Source: Epithemia pelagica (lineage: Eukaryota; Bacillariophyta; Bacillariophyceae; Surirellales; Surirellaceae). Taken from it: a stretch of DNA of 64,000 nucleotides. Under the pieces are notes generated by a model that was not told the DNA's origin, made no database searches, and saw nothing but the letters and a program-made list of their open reading frames with translations. How positions within the stretch are numbered: the first letter of the stretch is position 1; every line of letters begins with the position of its first letter. The DNA is taken from contig OX337242.1 in assembly GCA_946965045.2 (NCBI GenBank), positions 2,728,001 to 2,792,000 on the forward strand. Reading direction: 5' to 3'. Shown here piece after piece: positions 28,063 to 38,254 of the stretch. A program made the position numbers and the translations under genes.

Positions 28063-28801
28063 TTAGAGGAACATTGAGACCATAACCGCTGCCAATGCCA
28101 AGAGCTGGGTGACAATGGATCCCGTCACGACAGCTGCTGCTGAAGAAACACTGGGAGAAGGACCAGGTGAAAAAAGAAGCTGCCATTGAGCTGGTAGGCA
28201 CCATGGAACTGGTAGGTGCATTCGAAGGTGAACTTGTCGGAGCAACGCTGGGTGCTGGTTCCACGACCATGCACGGAGCAACAGTACTATTGCTGTCGTT
28301 TGTCATGGTGGACAACAAATCATCTTGTGTACAAGAACAAGAGGACTCGATCTGTATCGTTGCAAGAGCAATCAAACAACTTCCTCCATATTGACAGACA
28401 CCAAAGTTGATATCAATGTCGTAAAAACGGTCTTGGTCTAGTTCCGCCACCGTCAAACCTTTGCGATAGCGATTATCGTCATCAAAAGGATACCGAAAAC
28501 CTGCTGAAGAAGCACCAGAAACGTCGGCAAATATAGCATCTGGAATTCCATTCTCATGGTCTTTCTCATTAAATTCAATAGCAACCGCTTTATTTGTCAG
28601 TGGGCAATTGATTGTCGCCGCAGTGTCCAACTGAATGGCAAAACAAGCGAAAGACTTGTACCAACCCACGAACTTTTCCGACCTCAAGTAAGAATCGCGA
28701 CATCGTTCTTCCATTGTCTTGGCTTCAACACCAATCACAAGTCCGTGGAAGGCAGCCAGAGAAAGCACAAAGGGGCAACTGGTAATCCAGGAAAACGTCA
28801 T
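28063..28801 (-). CDS. Secreted, probably GPI-anchored protein; frame broken at A6 run
   Basis: Begins at ATG 28801 with a signal peptide (hydrophobic to about residue 25). A Cys-containing ectodomain of about 150 residues (CFAIQLDTAATINCPL, VCQYGGSCLIALATI) precedes a Pro/Thr/Ser stalk (PTSSPSNAPTSS). In the frame as given the tail is Cys-rich and ends at 28034. Reading the run of six A at 28170-28175 (T6 in the coding strand) as five switches to a frame that gives SPGPSPSVSSAAAV and a hydrophobic end MVSMFL stopping at 28063. That is the typical form of a GPI-attachment signal. The switch is preferred. Likely a cell-surface or frustule-associated protein; ligand unknown. Confidence 0.6.
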
Positions 28802-28955
28802 GATCTTCGTATCTTTTCCCTTCCTCGATGAATCAGAAAGAATGGATACTGGAAACGGCCAAAGGTCAGTGAATCGTTGTTCTTACAGTCTTGAAGACAG
28901 ATCGCGATGTATGGTTCGTATGCACTTAGAAAGATTGCTTCACTGTTCTTCCAAG

Positions 28956-29460
28956 AGTTTTGCTTTTTTGGATTCTGTGTGTCCAAACCAGACGACGAAA
29001 AAGTGGACAAGGAAGATTTGGGGGATTGTCAAATAATGAAAAACAAAGTACTCTATTTCTCATGCTACGGTTCGAGTGGATCCAACATGTACACAGATCT
29101 GCATGGTTTGAGTGGATAGATCCAACATACAGATTTGCATGGAGCACAAAATGAGAAGCCAAGTAATCACGAAAATGTTTGTGCCCTCCGATTCGTCTCT
29201 TCTGGATCTTTGGGGGTATCATTCTTTTGAACTCCATATCTCCTTCCTTTCTAGAGCTTTGCTTTTTGGATTTTGTGTGTCCAAACCAGACAACGAAAAA
29301 GTGGACCAGGAAAATTTGGGGGAGAATGGGAGGACGCCAAATCTTGAGAAGCAAGGCACTCTACTTGTTGTGTTACGGTTCGCGTGGATCCAGTCTGCAA
29401 TCTGCATGGTTCGAGTGGATAGATCCAACATACAACCCGTGCATATTCAAAATGAGAAGC
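28956..29460 (+). repeat. Diverged direct duplication, unit about 297 bp
   Basis: Copy 1 starts near 28956 and copy 2 near 29253. Both contain TTTTGGATT..TGTGTGTCCAAACCAG, a CGAAAAAGTGGAC segment, GAGTGGATAGATCCAACATA and AAAATGAGAAGCCA. Copies differ by substitutions and small indels. No coding role is evident. Confidence 0.75.
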
Positions 29461-31477
29461 CATTAGCTCACGAAAATCTGGTTGTGTTCCGATTTGGATC
29501 CTATGTCCTTTTGAACTTCATATTTGAATTTAAACTTGGCGAAAGTCATCCAACTTGGCGAAAGTGTATTCTTATAAATCTTTGTACTCCTACTCCAACT
29601 CCTAGTTCAACACCACACTTTATCGTCTCACATGAACAAGAATATGAAACCACCGATTCAGTCAACATAAGAATGCGGAAATAGAAAATAGAGAAACCAC
29701 CCTGAGTGCTATGTACTTCTCCGAAGTAGGATTGCTTCTCTGTTCTCGTATCTAGACCTACTCCTACTAGAGTCTGTGGTTGATGATAGTTCGTTCCCCC
29801 GAGACTTGACCTATCCGTGCATTAAGCTATGTCTCCGAAGTTCTGATAGCTATAGGTAGACATGACGAAATGACCAAAAAACTCTAACTTCCATGTGTCG
29901 CTCATACAACAACAAATATAGTGCCAGCTATTACAGCAGTGGTCCGAAACAAGGTATCATTGCCAGGAGGGATCGCATATCACATCATCACAAGTAATTC
30001 TTTCGCGTAGACACCATGGCACTGCAAACTCACGAGAAGGAACACGACATTCGTATCACAACACAACGAAAGGAAAATGCAGTCCAAAACAACTGTTACG
30101 GAGCTCACAACCAGAGTGGTGGATCCTGCAACCACCTTTACTGCTATAGCATCACAGGTGAAACACGAAAGCAGCACACTTACCCTACTCTCCTGGTTCA
30201 CCATGGCACCCAGTCAGATAGTCGTCCCGCAGTTATCACCACATCAACAAAGGAGCTAAGATTGTCGGTGGGTTGACGTTGGGGTGGTTGAATGTGTCCT
30301 TTTACTTTTTTCCCAACGACAATAGGAATGACATTAACGTTGATAGGCCAACACGATGCCAGGACTAGCGTTGATAGGCCAACACGGTTCCAAGAATAGT
30401 ATGATTCTCTCCAAGTTGTCGGCACTCCATGTACTGACTTCACTCGTGAGGTCGACACCAACATACCTCGTAGTCGTAAAGATCTTTTGATGTAGCCTAG
30501 AATGACCCCCACTCATTCGACCTGCAATGGTGTTCGTGCGTACTTTGATGTTGCAAACTCGGCCCTCTCAACTCTCACCAATACATTGTCAGTCTGATTG
30601 CTGCCTAGGAATCCTTGGGGAAACGAAACTGGAGTCGCTCCGGAAACCAGTACTGTGTATGACCCGCAAGGGTCTACTCCGACCATGTTTTGCGTCTTGC
30701 GTAGTTAATGGAGTTCGCGCCTTCCTCGCTCCAACGTACTGATCTTGGATGGGACCTTTGCCCCACAGACAACATCATGATGAATGCATGTGTATGTGCG
30801 CCTCGATGCATTCTATCGTATCCTCTATCTTGTAGCACCTGTGTCAAGACACGAACAAGATGTGGAATGTCACTTTGCGCAACGATAGCCGAGTAAAAAT
30901 GGTCTTGAAGAAGGAATTGGTTGGGAGCTGTGGGAACGTGCGGCGGAGTATTGTGTATTTAAAGTACATCTGCTACGGAAAAAGGAAAAAGCTCAAGCGA
31001 CCGATTGGCTTCCATGTGCGGGCAATGTTCAAAGAGACTCTACATCAAATCGAATTTCCCTCGAATTGACTTCCTTTTCCCCTCTTTACCACTTCTTTCT
31101 GGTATATAACGCCGCATTTACCCCTAAGTTTTATGGTATGTGTATATGATACCCCCTAAACAAACACCCTCGAAAGAGGACAAGGTAAAGTTCAGTCGTA
31201 GGTACTTCTATAAAATGATAATTTTAGGTCGGAAGAATGGCATTACGCAAGAACCTGAATTCTATTGCCCATTCTTGGACTTGCGTGATATACCAGGGCA
31301 CACTGTCTTGTAGAAAGTGAGAGCTTATTGCGTGGGTCATTCCTCGAAACGGTCTCTTGTAAAAGACTGTCGATCTGAAAAAACAAAAAACATTTCCTTC
31401 TGCTCAAAATTTCCGTTCCTCCGAAAACAAGTTTGGTCAAATATTCAAAACTATCGTCGCTCGATACGTTCCAGTCC
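29461..31477. other. Intergenic, no gene seen
   Basis: Only short frames without recognisable features are present. A 17-bp unit GTTGATAGGCCAACACG occurs twice near 30338 and 30369. The last 300 bp precede the GH45-like gene and presumably hold its promoter. Confidence 0.5.
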
Positions 31478-33021
31478 ATGATGATTCTCCAGAAACCGCA
31501 AATTATCTCGATTCTTTGGTTGCTTTCTTCCTCCTTTGCAAAGGCTGGGTACTGCACCTGGAGCGAATGCAATGGTGTTTCTTGGAATGATTGGTGTCAT
31601 GATGCAAGTGCGAATTGCCTCGGAAATTGTAGTAAGTTCTCCATCATGCTCGTGCTGACATGAATCATGAACAGCAAATATTCACTTAACCTTTCCCTCT
31701 TTTCTGTAATGATTCAGAGGGTGTAAAATGGTGTGAGGATGGCGGCTATAGCGGAGGTGATAGCGGAGGTGGCTCCACGACTCCGACCGAAGGCCAAGCA
31801 ACGACGACTCGATACTGGGATTGCAGTGGAGGGTCCTGCGGATGTGGTTATAAGTATAATGGCGATCCTAATAAGGAGCGTCATTGCAACTCCAATGCCC
31901 TTTTTGACGCACCCAACAACAATCCCTACAATGCCAGGTTTTATGGAGCAGCCGCCATTTCCGCCACCCTTGGTGGGGGTCTTTGGCTTGCCGAGGGATG
32001 TGGCAAATGCTTCCAGGTGACGGGAACGAGCAATGTTCCTGGGAATAGTGGTCAGGAATCCACATTGGTCCTCAAAGCGACCAACTACTGCCCCCCTGAC
32101 AATCCTGCTTGCAATGGAAAAGCCCACTTTGATATTGCAGCACCTGGATTTGACTACGCTGGAGGTATGTTCATGAAAAATAATCACCAGGAAACGACTG
32201 TACATATTCATGAATAACTAATACTCACACGAAACCTGGGTTTTCTTGTTGACTCTTCAGCTTCCTTGTGGCGTCGCTGTTCGGACGTGGCTCCCGAAGA
32301 AAATGAAGCCATGGAGAGCTGTGGTATGTGGATGATTTCGGATGAGGGTACAGCCCAGTGTGACTGCAACAAATTTAAGCATCCAGTCCTGAAAGCGGGG
32401 TGTGAAAACTTTTTGGCTTTGGGATGGAACAATCCTAAAGTCGACTATAAGGAAGTGACCTGTCCTCCTGAATTGGCTCAACTCCCTTGCTGGGATGACA
32501 ATGGCGGTGACTGGCCGGATTCTTCGCCAGACTTGTGCACGGATCCGTTTGCGCTCGGCATTCCATCACCACCTACGGCTCAGCCAGTGTCTCCGACTCC
32601 GGCACCTGTGGCTCCCACTCCGGCACCTGTTGCTCCGACTCCTGCACCTGTTGCTCCCACTCCGGCACCTGTGGCTCCCACTCCGGCACCTGTGGCTCCC
32701 ACTCCAGCACCTGTTGCTCCCACTCCGGCACCTGTGGCTCCCACTCCGGCACCTGTTGCTCCCACTCCTGCACCTGTTGCTCCCACTCCGGTGTCGGGAA
32801 CCGCCTGCTGCTCTTGGAATGGGAAAGAATGTCAAGGAGGAGCGTGGTGCAGTGTGGATAGTACCCATTGTGAACATTGTGGTGGTGACTGGATTGATCC
32901 TAGCCAGGTTAACTGCGTGTATGCCTACTGGGAACAGTGTAACAAGAATCCTGCTGGCTGCTGTGGTGCTTCCACCTGTTCTGGACCAGAAGGTGGATAC
33001 AAACAATGCAAACCACTCTAA
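31478..33021 (+). CDS. GH45-like endoglucanase (cellulase), three exons
   Basis: Exons 31478-31631, 31718-32164 and 32261-33021 join in frame (453 residues). Introns 31632-31717 (GTAAGT..TTCAG) and 32165-32260 (GTATGT..TTCAG) have standard ends. A signal peptide (ILWLLSSSFAKA) precedes a Cys-rich module. The catalytic domain carries the GH45 signature TTRYWDCS, with the first catalytic Asp, and AHFDIAAPG with the second. A (PTPAPVA)n linker leads to a C-terminal Cys-rich module (CCSWNGKECQGG, CCGASTCSG) that may bind polysaccharide. The enzyme should cut internal beta-1,4-glucan bonds outside the cell by inversion. The same ATG could start one codon later, at 31481. Diatoms are not known for cellulose walls, so acquired use on algal or plant glucan is possible. 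Confidence 0.85.
32587..32790 (+). repeat. 21-bp minisatellite encoding the (PTPAPVA)n linker
   Basis: About ten units of a 21-bp repeat (CTCCCACTCCGGCACCTGTTG type) encode a proline-rich linker between the GH45 domain and the C-terminal module. Such arrays vary in copy number. Confidence 0.9.
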
Positions 33022-33434
33022 AAGTAACGATCCGAGGAAGTACCCAGAAGGAGCCCCAACAAAAGAGAGAGAGAGAGAAAAAAAAACTACACACGTGATA
33101 TCTGGAACGTTTGTCAAAAAGACGATTGATTGCAGGAAGAATATAATTCATACATAACGAAAGAATCTACATGTACCTCCAAAATTATTTTCTATGAAAA
33201 TAGAATACAAGAACGGATTTGGCCACTCAGCGAGTGGGTGTGGATACCAGTGGTGCTCCCGTTTCGATTTGGTCAATCGTCCAAACTCAGGACTGTCGAT
33301 TGGCGTCTTCTTGAGAAGATAGAGGTGGTAGTAAATGGTCGCAGAAACCGCGTGTGACTGGGATTAGGCTATCTTATCTCCTTCTTTTTGCTATTATTAG
33401 CTACTCCTACATCGGCACTGAAATTTTATTGGGT
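33022..33434. other. Intergenic, no gene seen
   Basis: Includes the 3' flank of the GH45 gene with a (GA)n run at 33065-33080. Nothing else recognised. Confidence 0.45.
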
Positions 33435-33708
33435 CTCTACTGTAAGTCATAAACTCAAAAAAGCATAAATCCTACATTTACGTTCGGAAAACACATTTTT
33501 AGTATAAGACGATGACTGCTACTGTAAGTCATAAAACCTAACCAGTGTCATTCTTTGGACAACCCAACGCACGTTATAGGATATACACAACCATATATAT
33601 GCATTGGCATGTCGCGCCATTTTCCCCCACGAAACCTCCCTCCACCTCGACACGCCTTTCGGCCTCATCGTCATCCTAACCTGTAGTAATATTTGTTGTT
33701 GTAATACC

Positions 33709-34893
33709 ATGGATGAAGACGATTCATTGATCCTTCTCCTCCTGGAGGAGGAGAAGAAGAAGAAGAAGCTTCGTCTTGAGGAAGCACAGCGTGTTCGTAA
33801 TCGTTCGGGAGGGATTCGTCGCGCTGCTCTCCAACATCCAAAATACTCTTCGTTCATGAGACTTTACAATAGTGGCAATGACCCCTCGTTGATAGCTTTG
33901 TGTGGCTTTGATCATGAGTCATTTGAGAGTCTGCTAAAGCTGTTCACGCCACTGTTTAACAGTTGGAGTCCCTATCCACAGAAAGCGAACAAAAAGTTTC
34001 ACATGAGACGCGTTCGACAAACTGGGAGAACAGGACGGAAACGGCAAATAGACGCAACGATATGTCTAGGATTAGTGCTCGCCTGGACGCGTACTCGTGG
34101 TTCAACGATCCCCTTGCAGGTCATCTTTGGGATGACTGCGAACCCAGTTTCTGTTTGGTTGCGCTTTGGGCGTCGTCTTCTGGTCAAAGTCCTCCAGAAC
34201 CATCCGGACGCCGAGGTGAGAATGCCAACGCGAAGCGAAATAGCGAGCTTCAAGGCGGTTATTAGGGAGAAATACCCTGTGCTCAAGAATGTGTGGGGAG
34301 CGATGGACGGACTCAAAGTCCTCATCGAAGCTAACCCTGATCTTGAAAACATCTTCTATAATGGATGGAAATGCGATCACTATATTTCAAACCTTTTTGT
34401 TTTTTCACCAGATGGAAGGATCCGGGCGTGTTACATCAACGCGCCTGGATCCTGGCACGATTCTACGTTGGCCCACCTCTCGAAGATCTACGAAAAATTA
34501 GATGCCGTGCACGACAGTGAACAACGACGTGGTGGCGGGCGCATTGTCGTGGACTCTGCCTTCGGATCGGAGAATCGCCCGAGCTTGTTGAAGTCGTATC
34601 AAAACAATGTGGATCGACAGGGTCGAGTGAGAAATACAAGGGAGATGTACAAGGCGGCCACTTCGGTGCGACAGCTGTCCGAGTGGGGGATGAGAGGCTT
34701 GCAAGCTTCCTTCCCTCGCCTGAAAGACCGCCTTAAGTATGAAGAGATGGGAGAAAGGAAGATTGTCCTGTCTCTCATTGTCCTATTGTACAACTACAGG
34801 GCTTCGTGTGTTGGCTTCAACCAGATTCGGACGACATTTTACCCCCATTTGTATCTTACAGGACAACAGGGATACCATTCATCTCTTTCGTAG
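33709..34893 (+). CDS. PIF/Harbinger DDE transposase
   Basis: 394 residues from ATG 33709 to TAG. After a charged N-terminus (LLLLEEEKKKKK) comes a helix-turn-helix-like region (GRKRQIDATICLGLVLAW). The DDE_Tnp_4 core follows: WGAMDGLKV (Asp), CDHYISNLFVFSPDG, NAPGSWHDS, VDSAFGS (Asp) and RQLSEWGMRGLQ (Glu). These are the usual plant/algal Harbinger blocks. It catalyses cut-and-paste transposition, usually together with the Myb-like partner encoded next door. No lesion seen. Confidence 0.92.
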   Translation: MDEDDSLILLLLEEEKKKKKLRLEEAQRVRNRSGGIRRAALQHPKYSSFMRLYNSGNDPSLIALCGFDHESFESLLKLFTPLFNSWSPYPQKANKKFHMRRVRQTGRTGRKRQIDATICLGLVLAWTRTRGSTIPLQVIFGMTANPVSVWLRFGRRLLVKVLQNHPDAEVRMPTRSEIASFKAVIREKYPVLKNVWGAMDGLKVLIEANPDLENIFYNGWKCDHYISNLFVFSPDGRIRACYINAPGSWHDSTLAHLSKIYEKLDAVHDSEQRRGGGRIVVDSAFGSENRPSLLKSYQNNVDRQGRVRNTREMYKAATSVRQLSEWGMRGLQASFPRLKDRLKYEEMGERKIVLSLIVLLYNYRASCVGFNQIRTTFYPHLYLTGQQGYHSSLS

Positions 34894-34918
34894 TCAACTA
34901 TACCAGTTATTTTATCTA

Positions 34919-36253
34919 CTAAATTTCTTTTCCTACCTTGTCATCATTCTGGTCAATGTTCTGGTCTTCAGGTGTTAGAGTGTGTTGCGGTCGGAGCTGA
35001 CCCGCAGGCGTTATAGTGTTCTGTTGCGGTTGGACCTGTTGCGGTTGGACCTGTCCCATTACATTGGGTGCAAGCAACATGAGCAAGTTACTCTGTTGCT
35101 GCATCATCATTTGCAGCATTGATTGTTGCATAGCCATTGACTGTTCCGCACGACGCTCGTCTCTCTCACGTCGCTCGTCATCACGCTTCTGTCGCTCTTC
35201 TTTCTCACGGTCTTCTTTCTCTCTGCGAAACTTTCTTTCTTTCTCTTCCGCATCTTGACGATTCTGCTGCGACACCATCATGAATTTCATGATAGCGTCA
35301 GTTTTGTCGTCGGAGTAAATTGTTCGCTTGCGTCGACTTTTCGTATCCGACCGAAGGGGCTTTGATCCATGCGGCTTGAGACTTGTTTTGGGGGTCTCTA
35401 GATTTCCCTCCTTGTCTTGCTTCTCTCCTTGTTGATCGTCTGCTTCTTCGTCGTCTTCTTCATCTTCTCCGTAGTCTGCTTCTCCATCTGCAACACTCTC
35501 TCCTTCCGACGAGGTCGAGTCGAAGCCAATGTCGTGTCTGTTTGGCTTTTCGCCAACATCACATCGTGTTTGGATGTTGATGAGGATCTGTTTGGCCGCC
35601 TTCACTTCGTCGGGACAATGTGGATCTCCCGTAGGAATCTTTCTCCCATGTAGCGCACCAAAACGGCGTTTGAGAGATTCCCTGTCCCTGAGGCGGTCGG
35701 ACGCCTTGAACCTTTCGTTGTAGGCGTCCGTTACTCGATCCCAATCGTATTGCCCTGCAGGTTCTATGGCGGAAATAAGATCAAGGAGGTACCAGGTCTC
35801 GTCTTCAGTGAAGTTCCTCCCTCTCGCTCTACCTGGTCCTCCATTACCCTTTTTTGCGTGTGATACGCTTCCTTTTTTCGCTTTGGTTGTTGTGTTCGAT
35901 GTTGCTGTGTTTTTTCCGGAGGCTGTAGGAGCTGATGTTGGAGCAGTCTTCTTTGCCTTCTTGGCTTTGGCCTTCTTGTCGTTGTTTTGCTCTTGTAGGA
36001 GTCTCTTAATGCGGAGTCGGGGTGACTCACGTCGCACTGGTGGGACACTTGTTGCTGCAGGAGTGGGAGGGACGCTGGTTTTTGTCAAATTCAGTTGTTC
36101 GGACAAGTCAGGAGGTCCCTGTGTGACTGGCATCTGGGTCGGGGCATCTTCCTCCTCTGACTCCTCTGAGGTGAAGTCGTCCTGGTTTTGGGCCAAGCCT
36201 GCCTCGACTTCGGCAAAGGCTCTCTCCATCTTCTTTTCAAGATCCTCGGCCAT
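34919..36253 (-). CDS. Myb/SANT-like protein of the Harbinger element
   Basis: 444 residues from ATG 36253. The N-terminus is acidic with Lys/Ala runs. A Trp-containing SANT/Myb-like domain (FTEDETWYLLDLISAIEP, YDWDRVTDAYNERF, LKRRFGALHGRKIPTG) lies near residues 145-225 and resembles the domain found beside algal and oomycete Harbinger transposases. An acidic region follows, then a charged Glu/Arg coiled coil and a Met/Gln-rich tail. In Harbinger systems the Myb-like protein helps the transposase enter the nucleus and bind the ends. Confidence 0.85.
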   Translation of the reverse strand: MAEDLEKKMERAFAEVEAGLAQNQDDFTSEESEEEDAPTQMPVTQGPPDLSEQLNLTKTSVPPTPAATSVPPVRRESPRLRIKRLLQEQNNDKKAKAKKAKKTAPTSAPTASGKNTATSNTTTKAKKGSVSHAKKGNGGPGRARGRNFTEDETWYLLDLISAIEPAGQYDWDRVTDAYNERFKASDRLRDRESLKRRFGALHGRKIPTGDPHCPDEVKAAKQILINIQTRCDVGEKPNRHDIGFDSTSSEGESVADGEADYGEDEEDDEEADDQQGEKQDKEGNLETPKTSLKPHGSKPLRSDTKSRRKRTIYSDDKTDAIMKFMMVSQQNRQDAEEKERKFRREKEDREKEERQKRDDERRERDERRAEQSMAMQQSMLQMMMQQQSNLLMLLAPNVMGQVQPQQVQPQQNTITPAGQLRPQHTLTPEDQNIDQNDDKVGKEI

Positions 36254-36567
36254 TGTCAAGGGTGGAGGTACAAAGCGAAGAAGTCAAGGGTGGAGGTACA
36301 AAGCGAAGAAGAGGCTCGAGAAAAGGACGAGATGCTCGTGGTGGTAAGCTTTTTCCTTCTTGTATGGGGGGGATATATCATATACATGTATGGACATATA
36401 TATATACATGCGCTGAGAATAAGTTTGTGTCGAAAGTTCATAAGCCGAGGCCTACCCCCGGACAAATTTTGCCTTAAACGGATCTTAATTTCTCAGCGAA
36501 CAGGTTATGGGCTCAAGTTTAGGAACGATTTTTTTTTAGGATTTGGGGGTTATGACTTACAGTAGAG

Positions 36568-37146
36568 TTCCATTATCCGGTATCCGCAGTCCGCAAACTT
36601 CAAACTTCCCTATTCCGGAGCGATAGAAAGAAACCATAAATAATTATAAATCAGACCCAGACCACAGACCACCTTCTAGGTTCTAATGTTCCATGAAGCC
36701 CAACCAACAAGATGTTTTTTGCTATGGCCTTTTAAGTGACTGGTAGGCTTTTTGTGATCGTGGAAGCTTAAATCTAAAAGGTCCAGATCAGTCCCAACCA
36801 TATTTTCATAAGCTGAAGCAACTTCCATCGAATTCTCTCTGCGAGTTAAAGAGAGATTACCGCGGACGCAGAAACTGTTTGGGAATCTACGAATGCTAGG
36901 AACTATGGATGCAAACATGACACCCAACCGGTATCCTCAGACGCTGACTTCCTACGCCAGATCTACCCAGCGTTTATGACTAGTATTAGATGAGTCAGAG
37001 TTTGCAGTTTTTTGGGTTGGAACGCCGACGCGTATGCTGGGGGCTGCCTATGGAGGAATCCGATCCGGAGATCAGCCCAATCCGTTTGCCTTTTTTATCT
37101 GGGCGGCCACAGAAAACTAGCAACTACGAGCAACCGACAACCCGAC
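36568..37146. other. Intergenic with a pogo-like terminus
   Basis: From about 36561 the sequence CAGTAGAGTTCCATTATCCG follows TA and resembles a pogo/Tigger terminal repeat, but no partner or transposase is seen. A small direct repeat (GGGTGGAGGTACAAAGCGAA, twice at about 36260-36310) lies just left of the element end. Confidence 0.4.

Positions 37147-37240
<94 letters not shown>
37147..37240 (+). repeat. (CAA)n microsatellite in a 5' leader
   Basis: About 31 CAA units end 10 bp before the ATG at 37250, so they would lie in the 5' untranslated region of the next gene. Confidence 0.95.
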
Positions 37241-37241
<1 letters not shown>

Positions 37242-37249
37242 TCATCACC

Positions 37250-38072
37250 ATGATGCTCTCTCAGTATCAACAAGGCTTTGCCATGGCACAAGCCTATGCC
37301 GCCGAACAAGCAAAGGTCAAAACCAAGAATCCAAAAGGAGGGACCAACCAGAAATCCACCAAATCGACTAGTATTTCTTCCACAAAACGGAAGACCAACG
37401 AAACCAGCAACTCCAAAACTCGCCTTTCGAATAGCAAGCATGGAACCGGCATTTTGCTGGTACACGGCAAACAAGAACAAGAAGAAGAAGAAAAGGAAGA
37501 GCTCACGTCGGCCGAAGACACGTGGAGTATGACGAGTAGCAGTCTTGGTGGTGGTAGCAGCGGACGTCGTCTCGTGTCGAGTCCTTCTCAATCTCCCAAG
37601 AAAAAGACAGTGGATAAAACGTCGGAACTCTTGTGGACGGGGACACCCTCCACGGCCAGCAGTGCATTGGATCTGCTCCGAGACCAGGTCCAAACCCAAG
37701 AACGACAAGACTTGGTGCAACAAATCGAACGCCTTGTCGTTCCCCGTCTGCAAGAGGAACAAACTCGATTGCAGCAACAGTCTCGAGAATTACAAGCCCC
37801 CTTCCAAGTCCATTCGGCTCGGGCCACGGCACGCTTTCAAACCCAAAATCCCCAAGGAACACTCTTGTCGCTCCGTCGATTGGCCAAGACACGGTTGGAA
37901 TACGAAGCGGTACAAACCGCTCACACCTATCTGACCCAACAAATCGAGTCAATTCGTCAACTCACCTCCGTTCAGAGCAAGAGCAGCAGCAGCAGCAACA
38001 ATTTGGCATCCTTGCACCAGTGGCTGGAAACGGGTGTCACGGATTGTTTGAATCACGTCCAAACCATTCTCC

Positions 38073-38103
<31 letters not shown>

Positions 38104-38254
38104 GGCAGCCTCAAAGCACCTGGTGGTGGATGGTGTAGCAATTTTTTCGCCTTTTTCGGGCAGGAACAACAACAACAAGGATGACGACGACGAATTGTTG
38201 TTGCAAGAGTTTTCCAAGTTTTTGGCATCCTCCTCCGAAACGACCAACCACTAA
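37250..38254 (+). CDS. Low-complexity protein with Snf7-like helical region (copy 1)
   Basis: 334 residues. The first ~140 are Lys/Thr/Ser-rich with a KEQEEEE-type acidic run. Residues about 140-240 are strongly helical with QDLVQQIERLVVPRLQEEQTR and ARFQTQNPQGTLLSLRRLAKTRLEYEAV. The latter resembles the Snf7/CHMP pattern A..(10)..G-x-x-x-A-L-x-x-L-(R/K) in ESCRT-III proteins. A polyQ run (about 38073-38105) follows and the C-terminus is acidic. A paralogue at 43.9 kb shares the helical core. Membrane-remodelling function is a guess; the match is weak. Confidence 0.6.

Larger units (their letters stand above)
33435..36567. mobile_element. PIF/Harbinger-type DNA transposon with Myb/SANT-like partner
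   Basis: A transposase (plus) and a Myb/SANT-like protein (minus) converge with stops 26 bp apart, the gene pair of Harbinger elements. The sequence CTCTACTGTAAGTCATAA at 33435 is present inverted at the right (TTATGACTTACAGTAGAG ending at 36567), and a second left copy of CTACTGTAAGTCATAA starts at 33519. These probably mark the ends. A TWA target duplication is not evident, so the exact boundaries are uncertain. Both genes are intact. Confidence 0.7.

Noticed and set aside
32580-32786. Collagen-like GATGAG repeat protein on the minus strand
   Set aside because: It is the complementary reading of the 21-bp minisatellite that encodes the proline-rich linker of the GH45 protein.
37124-37777. 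Minus-strand frame with a poly-valine tail
   Set aside because: It is the reverse reading of the CAA microsatellite and the Snf7-like copy 1 gene.
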